Part shown: piece by piece, positions 7,621 to 16,305 of the stretch
How positions within the stretch are numbered: the stretch's first letter is position 1
How the letters are laid out: every line of letters begins with the position of its first letter
DNA from: Jiella soli
GTDB taxonomy: Bacteria; Pseudomonadota; Alphaproteobacteria; Rhizobiales; Rhizobiaceae
Direction: 5' to 3'
Assembly: GCF_020615385.1 (NCBI RefSeq)
Contig: NZ_JAJAVB010000032.1
Coordinates: 194,806 to 258,805 of the forward strand
DNA: 64,000 nucleotides
Notes under the pieces: model-generated
What the model saw: only the letters and a program-made list of their open reading frames with translations
Databases searched by the model: none
Told to the model about the DNA's origin: nothing
Made by a program: the position numbers and the translations under genes

Positions 7621-9432
7621 ATGGCGCGGCGATCGCAGACCCCAACCGGCGAGAAGCAAATCGTGAATTCGATGGCCCATCCAGCGCAGGCAGACAAGCG
7701 GCAGGTCGCGACCGCCCCGGCCATGCGCGGAGGCTATCTCGAGCACGACGCCGTCGGCAGCGCCATCGATTTGCTCAACGATCTCGCCGTCGAACTCGAC
7801 AGCCTGCTCGACGTCACCGCGATCAGTCCGCACCTCAGGATCGCGAGCCATGTCATGCTGTCGCATATCGAGGGGCGGCTGGTGACGCCGACCTCGGCGG
7901 TCGCGGCGGCCGGCGTTCCCTATGCGACGGCGGTCCGCCGGCTGAACGAACTGATCGATGCCGGCTTCATCGACCAGCGGCCGCGCACCCGGACCGGCAA
8001 GACCTTCACGCTGCATCCGAGCGGGGCGCTGATCGAACGCTGGACGGAATTCGCCCGCCGCCTGCCGCGGCTGATCGAGCGCTCGCTGGATCCGCGGGCC
8101 GACGAGGGCCGCGACTATTATTTCGGCCGGTCCTACCGCCAGACCACCATCGTTCCGCCGCCCCAGGCCCTGCCGCAGCCGCTGCAGCTGAGCGGCGGGC
8201 TGCGCATCCTGGTGCATGGCGATCCGACCTTCATGGTCATGGACACTTTGAAGCGGCAGTTCGAGCAGATCGTCGGCACGTCGATCTCGCAGCGGGCCTT
8301 CTCGATCGACCGTCTGCGTCTGGAGGCCCTGCGAAACGCCGAGCGGCCGACAAGCCGCTACGACATCGTCGCCGTCGACCTGCCCTGGATCGGCGAATTC
8401 GCGGAAAAGCACGTGTTGCAGCCGCTCGACCGGATCATGGACGTCGAGCGGCTCGATCCGGCCGACTTCCATACGGCGGGCTGGCAGGCGGCGCATTGGA
8501 AGGGGCGGCCCTATGGCGTCCCCGCGCAGACGACGCCCGAACTCCTGTTCTATCGCCGCGACCTCTTCGCGGAAGCCGGCCTGGAGCCGCCGAAGACGAC
8601 CGACGAGCTGCTCGCCGCGGCCAGGCTGCTGCACGCCCCGGCGCAGGGGCGCTACGGCATCGCCTGGAACGCGGCGCGCGGCACCGCCCTCGGCCACAGC
8701 TTCATGATGATCGCCGCCGATTTCGACCAGCCGATCGTCGCGATGCCGCGCAAGGCCGGCGGCTACGACGCGAGCGGGCTCGGCAGTCACCCGAGCCAAT
8801 TGCTGATCGATTCTCCGGGCGGCCTGAAGGCGGCCGAGTTTCTCCTGGAGCTCCTGCGCTATTCGCCCCCCGACATCCTGTCGATGTCCTGGTACGAGCG
8901 GGTCCGGCCCTATGCCGCCGGCAACGTGGCGATGGCCTTCGGCTACACGCTTCTCGCCCCCTATTTCGAGATGGACGAGACCTCGCCGGCCCGCGAGACG
9001 ACCGGCTATCTGCCGCATCCGAGCGCCAGCGGCATCGAACGGGTGGCGCCCGTCGGGGGCTATGTGCTGGGCATTCCGGCCAATCTCGCGCCGGAGCGCC
9101 GGGAGGCGGTGGTGGAGGCGCTGACCCTCTTCACCTCGCCAGGCGCCCAGAAGCTCTACGTCCAGCACGGCAGCCGGACGCTGCCGCGCTATTCGGTCGG
9201 CGCCGACCCCGAGGTGCGCAAGCTGTCGCCGATCTTCGAGGCGGTGGACGGCATGAGCTGGCGGGACGAGCTGCAGTTCTGGCCGCGCCCGCCGATCCCG
9301 CAGATGTACCGGATCATCCAGATCTGCGGCGAGGAATTCCACGACATGCTGCGCGGCATCCAGACACCGCTTCAGGCGGTGCGCCGGGCGCAGGAACGCG
9401 CCGAAGAGGCCGTCAGAGACACAACGACATAG
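7621..9432 (+). CDS. winged-helix/solute-binding-protein fusion, probable sugar-responsive regulator
   Basis: A 603-residue protein with no signal peptide or membrane segment. Residues ~40-140 look like a winged-helix domain: a helix-turn-helix around 89-118 (TPTSAVAAAGVPYATAVRRL, then NELIDAGFI) followed by a basic wing (DQRPRTRTGKTFTL). Residues ~191-585 resemble a family-1 extracellular solute-binding protein: FMVMDTLKRQFEQI, the 'YGVPAQTTPELLFYRRDLF' segment, and FTSPGAQKLYVQHGSRTLPR. The binding-protein half is therefore cytoplasmic and probably senses the substrate. The start at 7621 is set by GGAGAAGAG; an in-frame ATG at 7597 is less likely. It is divergent from the importer operon and 11 bases upstream of the SDR gene. 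Family assignment rests on visual motifs. Confidence 0.75.
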   Translation: MARRSQTPTGEKQIVNSMAHPAQADKRQVATAPAMRGGYLEHDAVGSAIDLLNDLAVELDSLLDVTAISPHLRIASHVMLSHIEGRLVTPTSAVAAAGVPYATAVRRLNELIDAGFIDQRPRTRTGKTFTLHPSGALIERWTEFARRLPRLIERSLDPRADEGRDYYFGRSYRQTTIVPPPQALPQPLQLSGGLRILVHGDPTFMVMDTLKRQFEQIVGTSISQRAFSIDRLRLEALRNAERPTSRYDIVAVDLPWIGEFAEKHVLQPLDRIMDVERLDPADFHTAGWQAAHWKGRPYGVPAQTTPELLFYRRDLFAEAGLEPPKTTDELLAAARLLHAPAQGRYGIAWNAARGTALGHSFMMIAADFDQPIVAMPRKAGGYDASGLGSHPSQLLIDSPGGLKAAEFLLELLRYSPPDILSMSWYERVRPYAAGNVAMAFGYTLLAPYFEMDETSPARETTGYLPHPSASGIERVAPVGGYVLGIPANLAPERREAVVEALTLFTSPGAQKLYVQHGSRTLPRYSVGADPEVRKLSPIFEAVDGMSWRDELQFWPRPPIPQMYRIIQICGEEFHDMLRGIQTPLQAVRRAQERAEEAVRDTTT

Positions 9433-9443
9433 GGAGGCAGGAC

Positions 9444-10250
9444 ATGGGTCGCGAGCGCCTGAAGGGCAAGAACATTCTGATCACCGGGGCGGCCCAGGGC
9501 ATGGGCGCGACCAATGCGGAGCATTTCGCCGCGCAGGGCGCCAATGTCTGCCTCGGCGACATCAACGAGGCGGGCGTCGCGGCGGTCGCCGAGCGCATCA
9601 ACGCTGCCGGCAACGGCCGGGCGATCGCCGTCAAGCTCGACGTTACCAAGCGCGAGGACAACGCGGCGGCGGTGAAGGCGCTGGTCGATGAATTCGGCTA
9701 CATCAACGTCGCCCTGATGAATGCCGGCGTCAACAAGCCGAAGATGTTCATGGACATCGACGACGCCAATTGGGACATGATCATGAACATCAACGCCAAG
9801 GGCATGCTCTATGGCATGCAGGAGGCGGCGCGCCAGATGATCGCGCAGGGACCGCGTGAGGAGGTCTACAAGATCATCAATGTCGGCTCGATCGTCTCGC
9901 GGACGGCGTTTCTCGACGTCATTCCCTATTCCTGCTCGAAATACTGCGCGCTGGCGCTGATCATCGGCGGTGCGAAGGCGCTCTGGCAGCACAACATCAC
10001 CGTCAACGGCTATGCGCCGGGCGTGGTGCGCACCGAATTGTGGGAGCAGCTCGACAAGGATCTCGTCGCGATCGGCATGTTCGAGGAGGAGGGCCAGTCG
10101 ATGGACCACCTCGCCAAGACGATGATCACCATGCAGCGCTATTCCTACCCCGACGACGTCAAGGGAACGGCGGCGTTCCTCGCCTCCTCGGACAGCGACT
10201 ACATGACCGGCCAGCTCATCAGCATCGACGGCGGCATGATCATGCAGTGA
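9444..10250 (+). CDS. SDR-family oxidoreductase
   Basis: A 268-residue classical SDR with TGAAQGMGATNAE as cofactor motif, NAGVNKP, an active-site YSCSK (YxxxK) and the tail SIDGGMIMQ. It has good length for the family and a strong ribosome site (AGGGAGGCAGGAC). It follows the regulator gene by 11 bases, so the two are probably co-transcribed. It likely oxidises a secondary alcohol to a ketone upstream of the dehydrogenase complex encoded after it. It is a probable paralogue of the SDR at 5551-6345. Confidence 0.93.
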   Translation: MGRERLKGKNILITGAAQGMGATNAEHFAAQGANVCLGDINEAGVAAVAERINAAGNGRAIAVKLDVTKREDNAAAVKALVDEFGYINVALMNAGVNKPKMFMDIDDANWDMIMNINAKGMLYGMQEAARQMIAQGPREEVYKIINVGSIVSRTAFLDVIPYSCSKYCALALIIGGAKALWQHNITVNGYAPGVVRTELWEQLDKDLVAIGMFEEEGQSMDHLAKTMITMQRYSYPDDVKGTAAFLASSDSDYMTGQLISIDGGMIMQ

Positions 10251-10380
10251 CCGGTTTAGCCGACCACTGGGCCGGCCGCCGCCACAGACCCGACGACAAT
10301 CCAGCCTCGTTCCCGCGCGCCGACCCGGCGCGAGCGCCCCCGTGCGCGCCGAGGAGCGAGCGCCCGACGGAGACGATCCG

Positions 10381-11688
10381 ATGACCCTCGAGACCACAGC
10401 CCTCAATCCGCGCATCCTGAAGCCCGGCGACGTCGATCCGAACTGGCGCTGGGACCGGCATCTGCCGGCGCTCGGTCACAGCGCCGTCGACTTCGAGCGA
10501 CGTGTCGATTTCGATAGGCTACGCCACTACCGCCTCGCCCGGGCCAAGGGAGCGCTGAAACAGTCGCAATGCGGTGCGCTCCTGCTCTTCGACGTCAACA
10601 ACATCCGCTACGTCTCCGGCACCAAGATCGGCGAATGGGAGCGCGACAAGATGTGCCGCTTCGCGCTCTTGGCCGGCGACGAGGCGCCTTATGTCTGGGA
10701 TTTCGGATCGGCGGCCGTCCATCACAAGCAATATTGCGACTGGCTCGATCCGGAGAAATGCCTTGCCGGCGTCGTCGGCATGCGCGGGACGATCCCGCCC
10801 TCCTTCGGCCTGATGAAGAAATATGCCGAGGAGATCTACTCGCTCCTGAAGAGGGCAGGCGTCGCCGACATGCCGGTCGGCGTCGACTATGCCGAGACCG
10901 CGATGTTCTTCGCGCTGCAGGAGGCCGGCGTGAAGGTGGTCGACGGCCAGCAGATCATGCTGTCGGCCCGCGAGATCAAGAATGTCGACGAGATCCATCT
11001 CCTGACCCAGGCGGCCTCGATGGTCGATGGCGTCTATCACATGATCTACGAGGAGCTGAAGCCCGGGATCCGCGAGAACGACATCGTCGCGATGTCCAAC
11101 AAGATGCTCTACGAGATGGGCTCGGACGACGTCGAGGCGATCAACGCGATTTCCGGCGAGCGCTGCAACCCGCATCCGCACAACTTCACCGACCGCTACT
11201 TCCGTCCCGGCGATCAGGCCTTCTTCGATATTCTTCAGTCCTATCAGGGCTATCGCACCTGCTACTACCGGACCTTCAACATCGGCCGGTCGACGCCGGC
11301 GCAGGTCGACGCCTACGTCAAGGCGCGCGACTGGCTCGACGCAGCGATCCAGGCGATCAAGCCGGGGGTGACGACCGACAAGGTGGCCGCGCTCTGGCCG
11401 ACCGCCGAAAGCCTCGGCTTTCCCAACGAGCTCGCCGCCTTCGGCCTGCAATTCGGCCATGGGCTCGGCCTTGCCCTGCACGAGCGCCCGATCATCAGCC
11501 GCGCCGTCAGCCTCGACAATCCGATGGTGATCGAGACCGGCATGGTCTTCGCGCTGGAGACCTACTGCCCGGCGGCCGACGGCTATTCGGCCGCGCGGAT
11601 CGAGGAGGAGGTGGTCGTCACCGACAAGGGCTGCGAGGTGATCAGCCTGTTTCCCGCCGAAGAACTGCCGATCGCCAACCGCTACTGA
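10381..11688 (+). CDS. M24 (creatinase/aminopeptidase-fold) family protein with altered metal site
   Basis: A 435-residue 'pita-bread' fold protein, related to Xaa-Pro peptidases, creatinase and the DMSP lyase DddP. The N-terminal domain has GALLLFDVNNIRYVSGTK. In the C-terminal domain four of five usual metal ligands are present: D283, H360 (FGHGLGLALHE), E393 (FALETY) and E408 (ARIEEEVV). The second aspartate is replaced by cysteine: FDILQSYQGYRTCYYRTF aligns with the family pattern D-x-G-A-x(3)-G-Y-x-S-D-x-T-R-T, putting C294 at the Asp position. An ordinary two-metal peptidase is therefore doubtful; a lyase or C-N hydrolase on a small catabolite is more likely. The ATG follows GGAGACGATCC. 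It lies 130 bases after the SDR gene. Confidence 0.8.
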   Translation: MTLETTALNPRILKPGDVDPNWRWDRHLPALGHSAVDFERRVDFDRLRHYRLARAKGALKQSQCGALLLFDVNNIRYVSGTKIGEWERDKMCRFALLAGDEAPYVWDFGSAAVHHKQYCDWLDPEKCLAGVVGMRGTIPPSFGLMKKYAEEIYSLLKRAGVADMPVGVDYAETAMFFALQEAGVKVVDGQQIMLSAREIKNVDEIHLLTQAASMVDGVYHMIYEELKPGIRENDIVAMSNKMLYEMGSDDVEAINAISGERCNPHPHNFTDRYFRPGDQAFFDILQSYQGYRTCYYRTFNIGRSTPAQVDAYVKARDWLDAAIQAIKPGVTTDKVAALWPTAESLGFPNELAAFGLQFGHGLGLALHERPIISRAVSLDNPMVIETGMVFALETYCPAADGYSAARIEEEVVVTDKGCEVISLFPAEELPIANRY

Positions 11689-11745
11689 AACCGCGAAAGA
11701 CGCGGGCCCCGGGAGGGGCCGCGCGGCTTCGGGAGGAGACCGACC

Positions 11746-12729
11746 ATGAACGAGCCCCAGGCGAACGCCGAGGCCTATCTGCGCATGTATCGCCAGATGG
11801 TCCGCATTCGCGCCTTCGAGGACAATGCCAACCAGCTTTACCTCTCGGCCAAGATGCCGGGCCTCACCCATATGTATTCCGGGCAGGAGGCGGTGGCGGT
11901 CGGCATCTGCGAGGCGCTCCGGATCACCGACAAGATCACCTCGACCCATCGCGGCCACGGCCACTGCGTCGCCAAGGGCGCGGCCTTCAGGGAGATGTTC
12001 TGCGAGCTCCTCGGCCGGGAAGAGGGCTATTGCCGCGGCAAGGGCGGCTCGATGCACATCGCCGACCAGTCGCACGGCAATCTCGGCGCCAACGCCATCG
12101 TCGGCGGCTCCATGGGGATCGCGACCGGCGCCGCGCTCAGCGCCAAGCATCTCGGCACCGACGACGTCGCGGTCTGCTTCTTCGGCGACGGCGCGACGGC
12201 GCAGGGGCTCTGGTACGAGGTGATGAACATGGCCGCCCTGTGGAAGCTGCCGGTCATCTATGCCTGCGAGAACAACGGCTATTCGGAATATACCCGCACG
12301 AGCGAGATCGCCGCGGGGTCGCTGACGGCCCGGGCGGAAGCCTTCGGCATCGAGGCCCACCGCGTCGACGGCCAGGACGTCCTCAAGGTCAATGCGCTGG
12401 CGGCCGAACTCGTCGAGCGCTGCCGCAAGGGCGAGGGGCCCTTCTTCATCGAGCTCGAGACCTACCGATATCACGGCCACCATGTCGGCGACATCAACCG
12501 CACCTACTACCGCTCCAAGGACGAAGAGGAGAGCTGGAAGACGAGCCGCGACCCGATCACCAATTTCGGCGCCTGGCTCTCGGAACAGGGGATCGCCGGC
12601 GCCGACGAGCTGATCGCGATCAACGAGGCGATCCGAAAGGAGGCCGAGGCGGCCGTCGCCTACGCGCTCGATGCGCCCTATCCCGCCGCGCGCGAGGTCG
12701 ACATGCACGTCTATGCGGGAGCGGCCTGA
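11746..12729 (+). CDS. thiamine-diphosphate dehydrogenase E1 alpha subunit (acetoin/pyruvate type)
   Basis: A 327-residue E1 alpha subunit of a 2-oxoacid or acetoin dehydrogenase complex. It has THMYSGQEAVAVGI, RGHGH, and the ThDP motif GDG at residues 147-149 ending in ENNGYS. YRYHGHHVGD near residue 245 is the family's phosphorylation-loop region. It decarboxylates or cleaves the donor and passes the acyl group to lipoyl-E2. The length fits AcoA/PdhA. It overlaps E1 beta by one base. Residue-level substrate prediction is not possible here; the AcoA-like context (two-gene E1, ALDH) favours an alpha-hydroxyketone or 2-oxoacid. Confidence 0.93.
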   Translation: MNEPQANAEAYLRMYRQMVRIRAFEDNANQLYLSAKMPGLTHMYSGQEAVAVGICEALRITDKITSTHRGHGHCVAKGAAFREMFCELLGREEGYCRGKGGSMHIADQSHGNLGANAIVGGSMGIATGAALSAKHLGTDDVAVCFFGDGATAQGLWYEVMNMAALWKLPVIYACENNGYSEYTRTSEIAAGSLTARAEAFGIEAHRVDGQDVLKVNALAAELVERCRKGEGPFFIELETYRYHGHHVGDINRTYYRSKDEEESWKTSRDPITNFGAWLSEQGIAGADELIAINEAIRKEAEAAVAYALDAPYPAAREVDMHVYAGAA

Positions 12730-13724
12730 TGCGCGAAATCACTCTGTCCAAGGCCGTCAACGAGGCTATCGCCGAGGAGATGCGCCGCGACCCGGCGGTG
12801 TTCCTGATCGGCGAGGACGTCGCCGAGGCGGGCACGCCCTTTAAGGTGCTTGCGGGTCTCGTCGAGGAGTTCGGACCTGAGCGCGTGATCGACACGCCGA
12901 TCTCCGAGCCCGGCTTCGTGGGGATCGCGGTCGGTGCCGCGATGACCGGCTCGCGGCCGATCGTCGACCTGATGTTCGGCGACTTCCTGTTCCTCGTCAT
13001 GGACCAGCTTTGCAACCAGGCGGCCAAGACCCACTACATGTCGGGCGGCAAGCTGAAGGTGCCGCTGGTGCTGCGCACCAATCTCGGCGCGACGCGCCGC
13101 TCGGCCGCCCAGCATTCGCAGTCCCTGCATGCGCTGGTCGCCCACATTCCCGGCCTGAAGGTCGCGCTGCCCTCCTCGGCCTACGAGGCGAAAGGGCTGA
13201 TGAAGACGGCGATCCGCGACGACAATCCGGTGGTCATCTTCGAAGACAAGCTGATGTACCAGGACAAGGCCCCGGTGCCGGAGGAGGAGTATCTGATCCC
13301 CTTCGGCGAGGCGAAGGTCCTGCGCGAAGGGCGCGACGTGACCCTGATCGGCACGTCGTCCATGGTCCAGGTGGCGCTGAAGGCGGCTGAGATCCTGGCC
13401 GGCGAGGGGATCTCCGCCGAGGTGATCGACCCCAGGACCATCGTGCCGCTCGACGAGGCGACGATCCTTGCCTCGGTGAAGAAGACCAGCCGGGCGATCG
13501 TCGTCGACGAAGGCCACCAGAGCTACGGCGTCACCGCCGAGATCGCCGCCCGCATTGCCGAGAAGGCCTTCTACCATCTCGATGCGCCGGTAATCCGGAT
13601 GGGCGCGATGGACGTGCCGGTGCCGTTCTCGCCGGCGCTGGAGGATTTGACCGTGCCGACCGCCAAGGGCGTCGCCGAGCGGGCGCGGGCGATCTGCCGC
13701 GGGGAGCTCGTCCATGCCGCGTGA
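12729..13724 (+). CDS. thiamine-diphosphate dehydrogenase E1 beta subunit
   Basis: A 331-residue E1 beta (transketolase pyrimidine-binding plus C-terminal domain). Conserved features are FLIGEDVAEAGTPFKVLAGL, the DTPISEPGFVGIAVGAAM loop, PIVDLMFGDFLF, and C-terminal EVIDPRTIVPLD with VVDEGHQSYGV. It forms the alpha2beta2 E1 with the preceding gene; TGATG coupling supports equal synthesis. It reads into the E2 gene by 11 bases. Confidence 0.94.
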   Translation: MREITLSKAVNEAIAEEMRRDPAVFLIGEDVAEAGTPFKVLAGLVEEFGPERVIDTPISEPGFVGIAVGAAMTGSRPIVDLMFGDFLFLVMDQLCNQAAKTHYMSGGKLKVPLVLRTNLGATRRSAAQHSQSLHALVAHIPGLKVALPSSAYEAKGLMKTAIRDDNPVVIFEDKLMYQDKAPVPEEEYLIPFGEAKVLREGRDVTLIGTSSMVQVALKAAEILAGEGISAEVIDPRTIVPLDEATILASVKKTSRAIVVDEGHQSYGVTAEIAARIAEKAFYHLDAPVIRMGAMDVPVPFSPALEDLTVPTAKGVAERARAICRGELVHAA

Positions 13725-14817
13725 GGTGATCATGCCGGCCCTGGGCATGGCCCAGGAGACCGGTCTCCTCGTCGCCTGGCGCAAGCAGCCCGGCGAGGCC
13801 GTGGAAATCGGCGACATCCTGATGGAGGTCGAGACCGACAAGTCGACTATGGAGGTCGAAGCCTCGGAGAGCGGCTTCCTGACCGGCGTCTGCGCCCGCG
13901 AGGGCGAGGACGTCCCGGTCGGCCAGATGGTGGGGTTCATTTCCGAGACGGCGGAGAAGGCCGGGGATCCCCCGGCATCGACCGATGCCAAGAGCACGCC
14001 GCTCGCGACCGCCGGCGAAGCGTCGACCTCCCCCGCAAGGGGGGAGATCAGGCCAATCGCATTGGCCGGCGCGAAGGGCGAAGCAATGTCCGCGCCGGAC
14101 ATGGCTCGGGACCCGGGCCGCATCCTCGCCTCGCCCAAGGCGAAGCGGCTCGCCGCCGAGCGCGGCATCGATCTCGGGCGCCTCGCCGCCGCCGGTCCCG
14201 GCCAGCCCATCCACGTCCGCGATCTCGATCGGCCGGAAGCAAGGCATGGCCCCGCGGCAGACGGCGCGGCCGCACCTCTCGGCGCCTCCGAGGCCGTTGC
14301 CGCGAGCGCCTCCCGCGTGGCCGGGCCGGAAGCGCCGGCGGCGGAAACCTGCCGCATCGAGGCGGCGGTTTCCGCCGCGGGCTTCGAGGCCTTCCACGAT
14401 TGGGCCCGGCGGGAGGCCTCGTCGACGCTTCCCGCCTCGGACATCCTCGTCCCGCTCGCCGCATCCGCGCTGCGGGAAGCGGTGGGAGGCGGAGCATTGG
14501 TGATCGGCCTCGACGGCGTCTCACTGCCCGGCTCGCGCCGACTCTTCCTCGACCCCGACCGCGCCGGGATCGGCGAGGCCGCGGCTGCCGAGACGGACGC
14601 GCCGCCCGCCCTCGTCGTCCGCGACCTGACCGCCAGCCGGATCACCGGCCTCAGACTGGCCGCGAGCGACGTCCCGGTTCTCTCGGTCGCGGTGCGAGGC
14701 GGCGAATTCGTTCTCGCGCTGGAATTCGGCCCCGGCCAGATCGCCCCGGCCGCCGCGCTCGCCGTCGTCGACGGCTTCGCGCTGCGGCTCGGCGAGCCGC
14801 TCCGCCAACTTCTCTGA
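13714..14817 (+). CDS. lipoyl-domain E2-like protein with degenerate acyltransferase domain
   Basis: A 367-residue E2-type protein. Residues 1-78 are a lipoyl domain with the lipoylation lysine at K43 in ETDKSTMEVEA. A linker of ~50 residues follows, then a peripheral-subunit-binding domain at ~133-168 (RILASPKAKRLAAERGIDLG). The remaining ~170 residues resemble an eroded chloramphenicol-acetyltransferase-like E2 core. The catalytic DHRxxDG motif is gone; the corresponding end reads AAALAVVDGFALRLGEPL, with no histidine. It probably serves as the swinging arm and scaffold, while the second E2-like gene at 16306 supplies the catalytic core. It overlaps E1 beta by 11 bases. Confidence 0.82.
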   Translation: MPREVIMPALGMAQETGLLVAWRKQPGEAVEIGDILMEVETDKSTMEVEASESGFLTGVCAREGEDVPVGQMVGFISETAEKAGDPPASTDAKSTPLATAGEASTSPARGEIRPIALAGAKGEAMSAPDMARDPGRILASPKAKRLAAERGIDLGRLAAAGPGQPIHVRDLDRPEARHGPAADGAAAPLGASEAVAASASRVAGPEAPAAETCRIEAAVSAAGFEAFHDWARREASSTLPASDILVPLAASALREAVGGGALVIGLDGVSLPGSRRLFLDPDRAGIGEAAAAETDAPPALVVRDLTASRITGLRLAASDVPVLSVAVRGGEFVLALEFGPGQIAPAAALAVVDGFALRLGEPLRQLL

Positions 14818-14837
14818 CGAAAGAGGCAAAGACGCTC

Positions 14838-16295
14838 ATGCTCGACCGCCCCGACATCACCGCCACCCCGTTCACCGATATCTATATCGACGGAGCCTTT
14901 CGGCCCGGCTCCAAGGGCGAACGCTTCGACGTCGTCAATCCGGCCGACGAAAGCGTCATCGCCTCGGTCGCGTCGGCGGAAATCGCCGATGCGGACGCGG
15001 CGCTGGGCGCCGCCGAGGCGGCCTTTGCCGAGTGGGCGGGACGATCCCCACGCGAACGCGCCGAGGTCCTGCGCCGCGCCTTCGAGCTGATGAGCGCCCG
15101 GCGCGACGAATTCGCCCGGCTGATCACGCTCGAAAACGGCAAGGCTCGCGCCGACGCGATAGGCGAGGCGACCTATGCGGCCGAATTCTTCCGCTGGTTC
15201 GGCGAGGAGGCCGTGCGCGCCGACGGCCTGATCACCCGCGCGCCGGCCTCCGGCGCCCGAATCATCGTCCAGCACAAGCCGGCGGGGATCGCGGTCCTCG
15301 TCACGCCGTGGAACTATCCGGCGGCGATGGGCACTCGGAAGATCGCCCCGGCGCTCGCCGCCGGCTGTCCGGTGATCATCAAGCCCGCCTCCGAGACGCC
15401 GCTCACCATGCTCGCCCTGATGCCGCTGCTCGAAGAAGCCGGCGTGCCGAAGGGTCTCGTCGCCGTGCTGCCGTCGAAGCGCAGCGGCGCGCTTGTCGAT
15501 CACATGCTGCACGATCCGAGGGTCCGCGTCGTCTCCTTCACCGGATCGACGAGTGTCGGACGCAAGCTGCTCCACTCAGCCGCCGACCAGGTGCTGAAGC
15601 CGGCGATGGAGCTCGGCGGCAACGCGCCGCTGATCGTCTTCGACGACGCCGACATCGAGACCGCCGTCGCCGGCGCGATGCAGGCGAAGATGCGCAATCT
15701 CGGCGAGGCCTGCACGGCGGCGAACCGCTTCTATGTTCACGAGGCGGTGGCCGAGGCCTTCACCTCCCGGTTCACCGAAGCCATGTCGAGGCTGAGGCTC
15801 GGCGACGGGCGCGAAGAGGGCGTGGACGTCGGTCCGCTGGTCAATGCGGCAACGCGCGACAAGGTCGCGGCCATGGTTGCGGACGCGGTGGAAAAGGGCG
15901 CGCGGATCGAACTCGGCGGAAAGGTGCCGGAGGGCAGGGGCTTCTACTATCCCCCGACCGTCCTCTCGGGCGTGCCCGAGACCGCCGACTGCGTCCGCGA
16001 CGAGATCTTCGGCCCGGTCGCGGCGATCCAGACCTTCACCGATACGGACGACGTCGTCCGGCGCGCCAACGACACCGAATATGGCCTCGTCGCCTATGTC
16101 TTCACCGAGGACATGAAGCGCGGTCTCGCCGTGTGCGAGCGGCTCGAATACGGCATGGTCGGGCTCAATCGCGGCCTCGTCTCCGATCCCGCCGCCCCCT
16201 TCGGCGGGGTCAAGCAGTCCGGGCTCGGCCGCGAGGGCGGGCATGAGGGCATGTCCGAATTCATGGAGACCCAATACATCTCGGCAAGCTGGTGA
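14838..16295 (+). CDS. NAD(P)-dependent aldehyde dehydrogenase (succinate-semialdehyde-dehydrogenase-like)
   Basis: A 485-residue aldehyde dehydrogenase. Seen: the oxyanion asparagine in VTPWNYPAAM, the catalytic base E258 (MELGGNAPL), the nucleophile C292 (GEACTAANR) and the C-terminal PFGGVKQSGLGREGG. The E-C spacing of 34 is standard. It is closest in look to GabD-type enzymes. It sits between the two E2-like genes, so it probably oxidises the aldehyde released when the E1/E2 complex cleaves its donor. The start is the ATG after AAGAGGCAAAG. Confidence 0.93.
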   Translation: MLDRPDITATPFTDIYIDGAFRPGSKGERFDVVNPADESVIASVASAEIADADAALGAAEAAFAEWAGRSPRERAEVLRRAFELMSARRDEFARLITLENGKARADAIGEATYAAEFFRWFGEEAVRADGLITRAPASGARIIVQHKPAGIAVLVTPWNYPAAMGTRKIAPALAAGCPVIIKPASETPLTMLALMPLLEEAGVPKGLVAVLPSKRSGALVDHMLHDPRVRVVSFTGSTSVGRKLLHSAADQVLKPAMELGGNAPLIVFDDADIETAVAGAMQAKMRNLGEACTAANRFYVHEAVAEAFTSRFTEAMSRLRLGDGREEGVDVGPLVNAATRDKVAAMVADAVEKGARIELGGKVPEGRGFYYPPTVLSGVPETADCVRDEIFGPVAAIQTFTDTDDVVRRANDTEYGLVAYVFTEDMKRGLAVCERLEYGMVGLNRGLVSDPAAPFGGVKQSGLGREGGHEGMSEFMETQYISASW

Positions 16296-16305
16296 GGAGC
16301 GGGCG

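Noticed and set aside
6424..9342. A 972-codon minus-strand frame joining the binding protein to sequence antisense to the regulator
   Set aside because: The part beyond 7401 is an antisense shadow in high-GC DNA. The binding protein has its own signal peptide and ribosome site at 7401.
7542..10250. A 902-codon plus-strand frame that begins MNIKISEVKVFAVPAR, like the N-terminus of an enolase-superfamily protein
   Set aside because: After ~16 residues the similarity ends. The frame then runs out of phase through the regulator gene and only becomes real at the SDR start (9444).
12711..15575. A 954-codon minus-strand frame opposite the E1 beta, E2-like and aldehyde dehydrogenase genes
   Set aside because: No domain features; the plus strand encodes well-recognised enzymes throughout.
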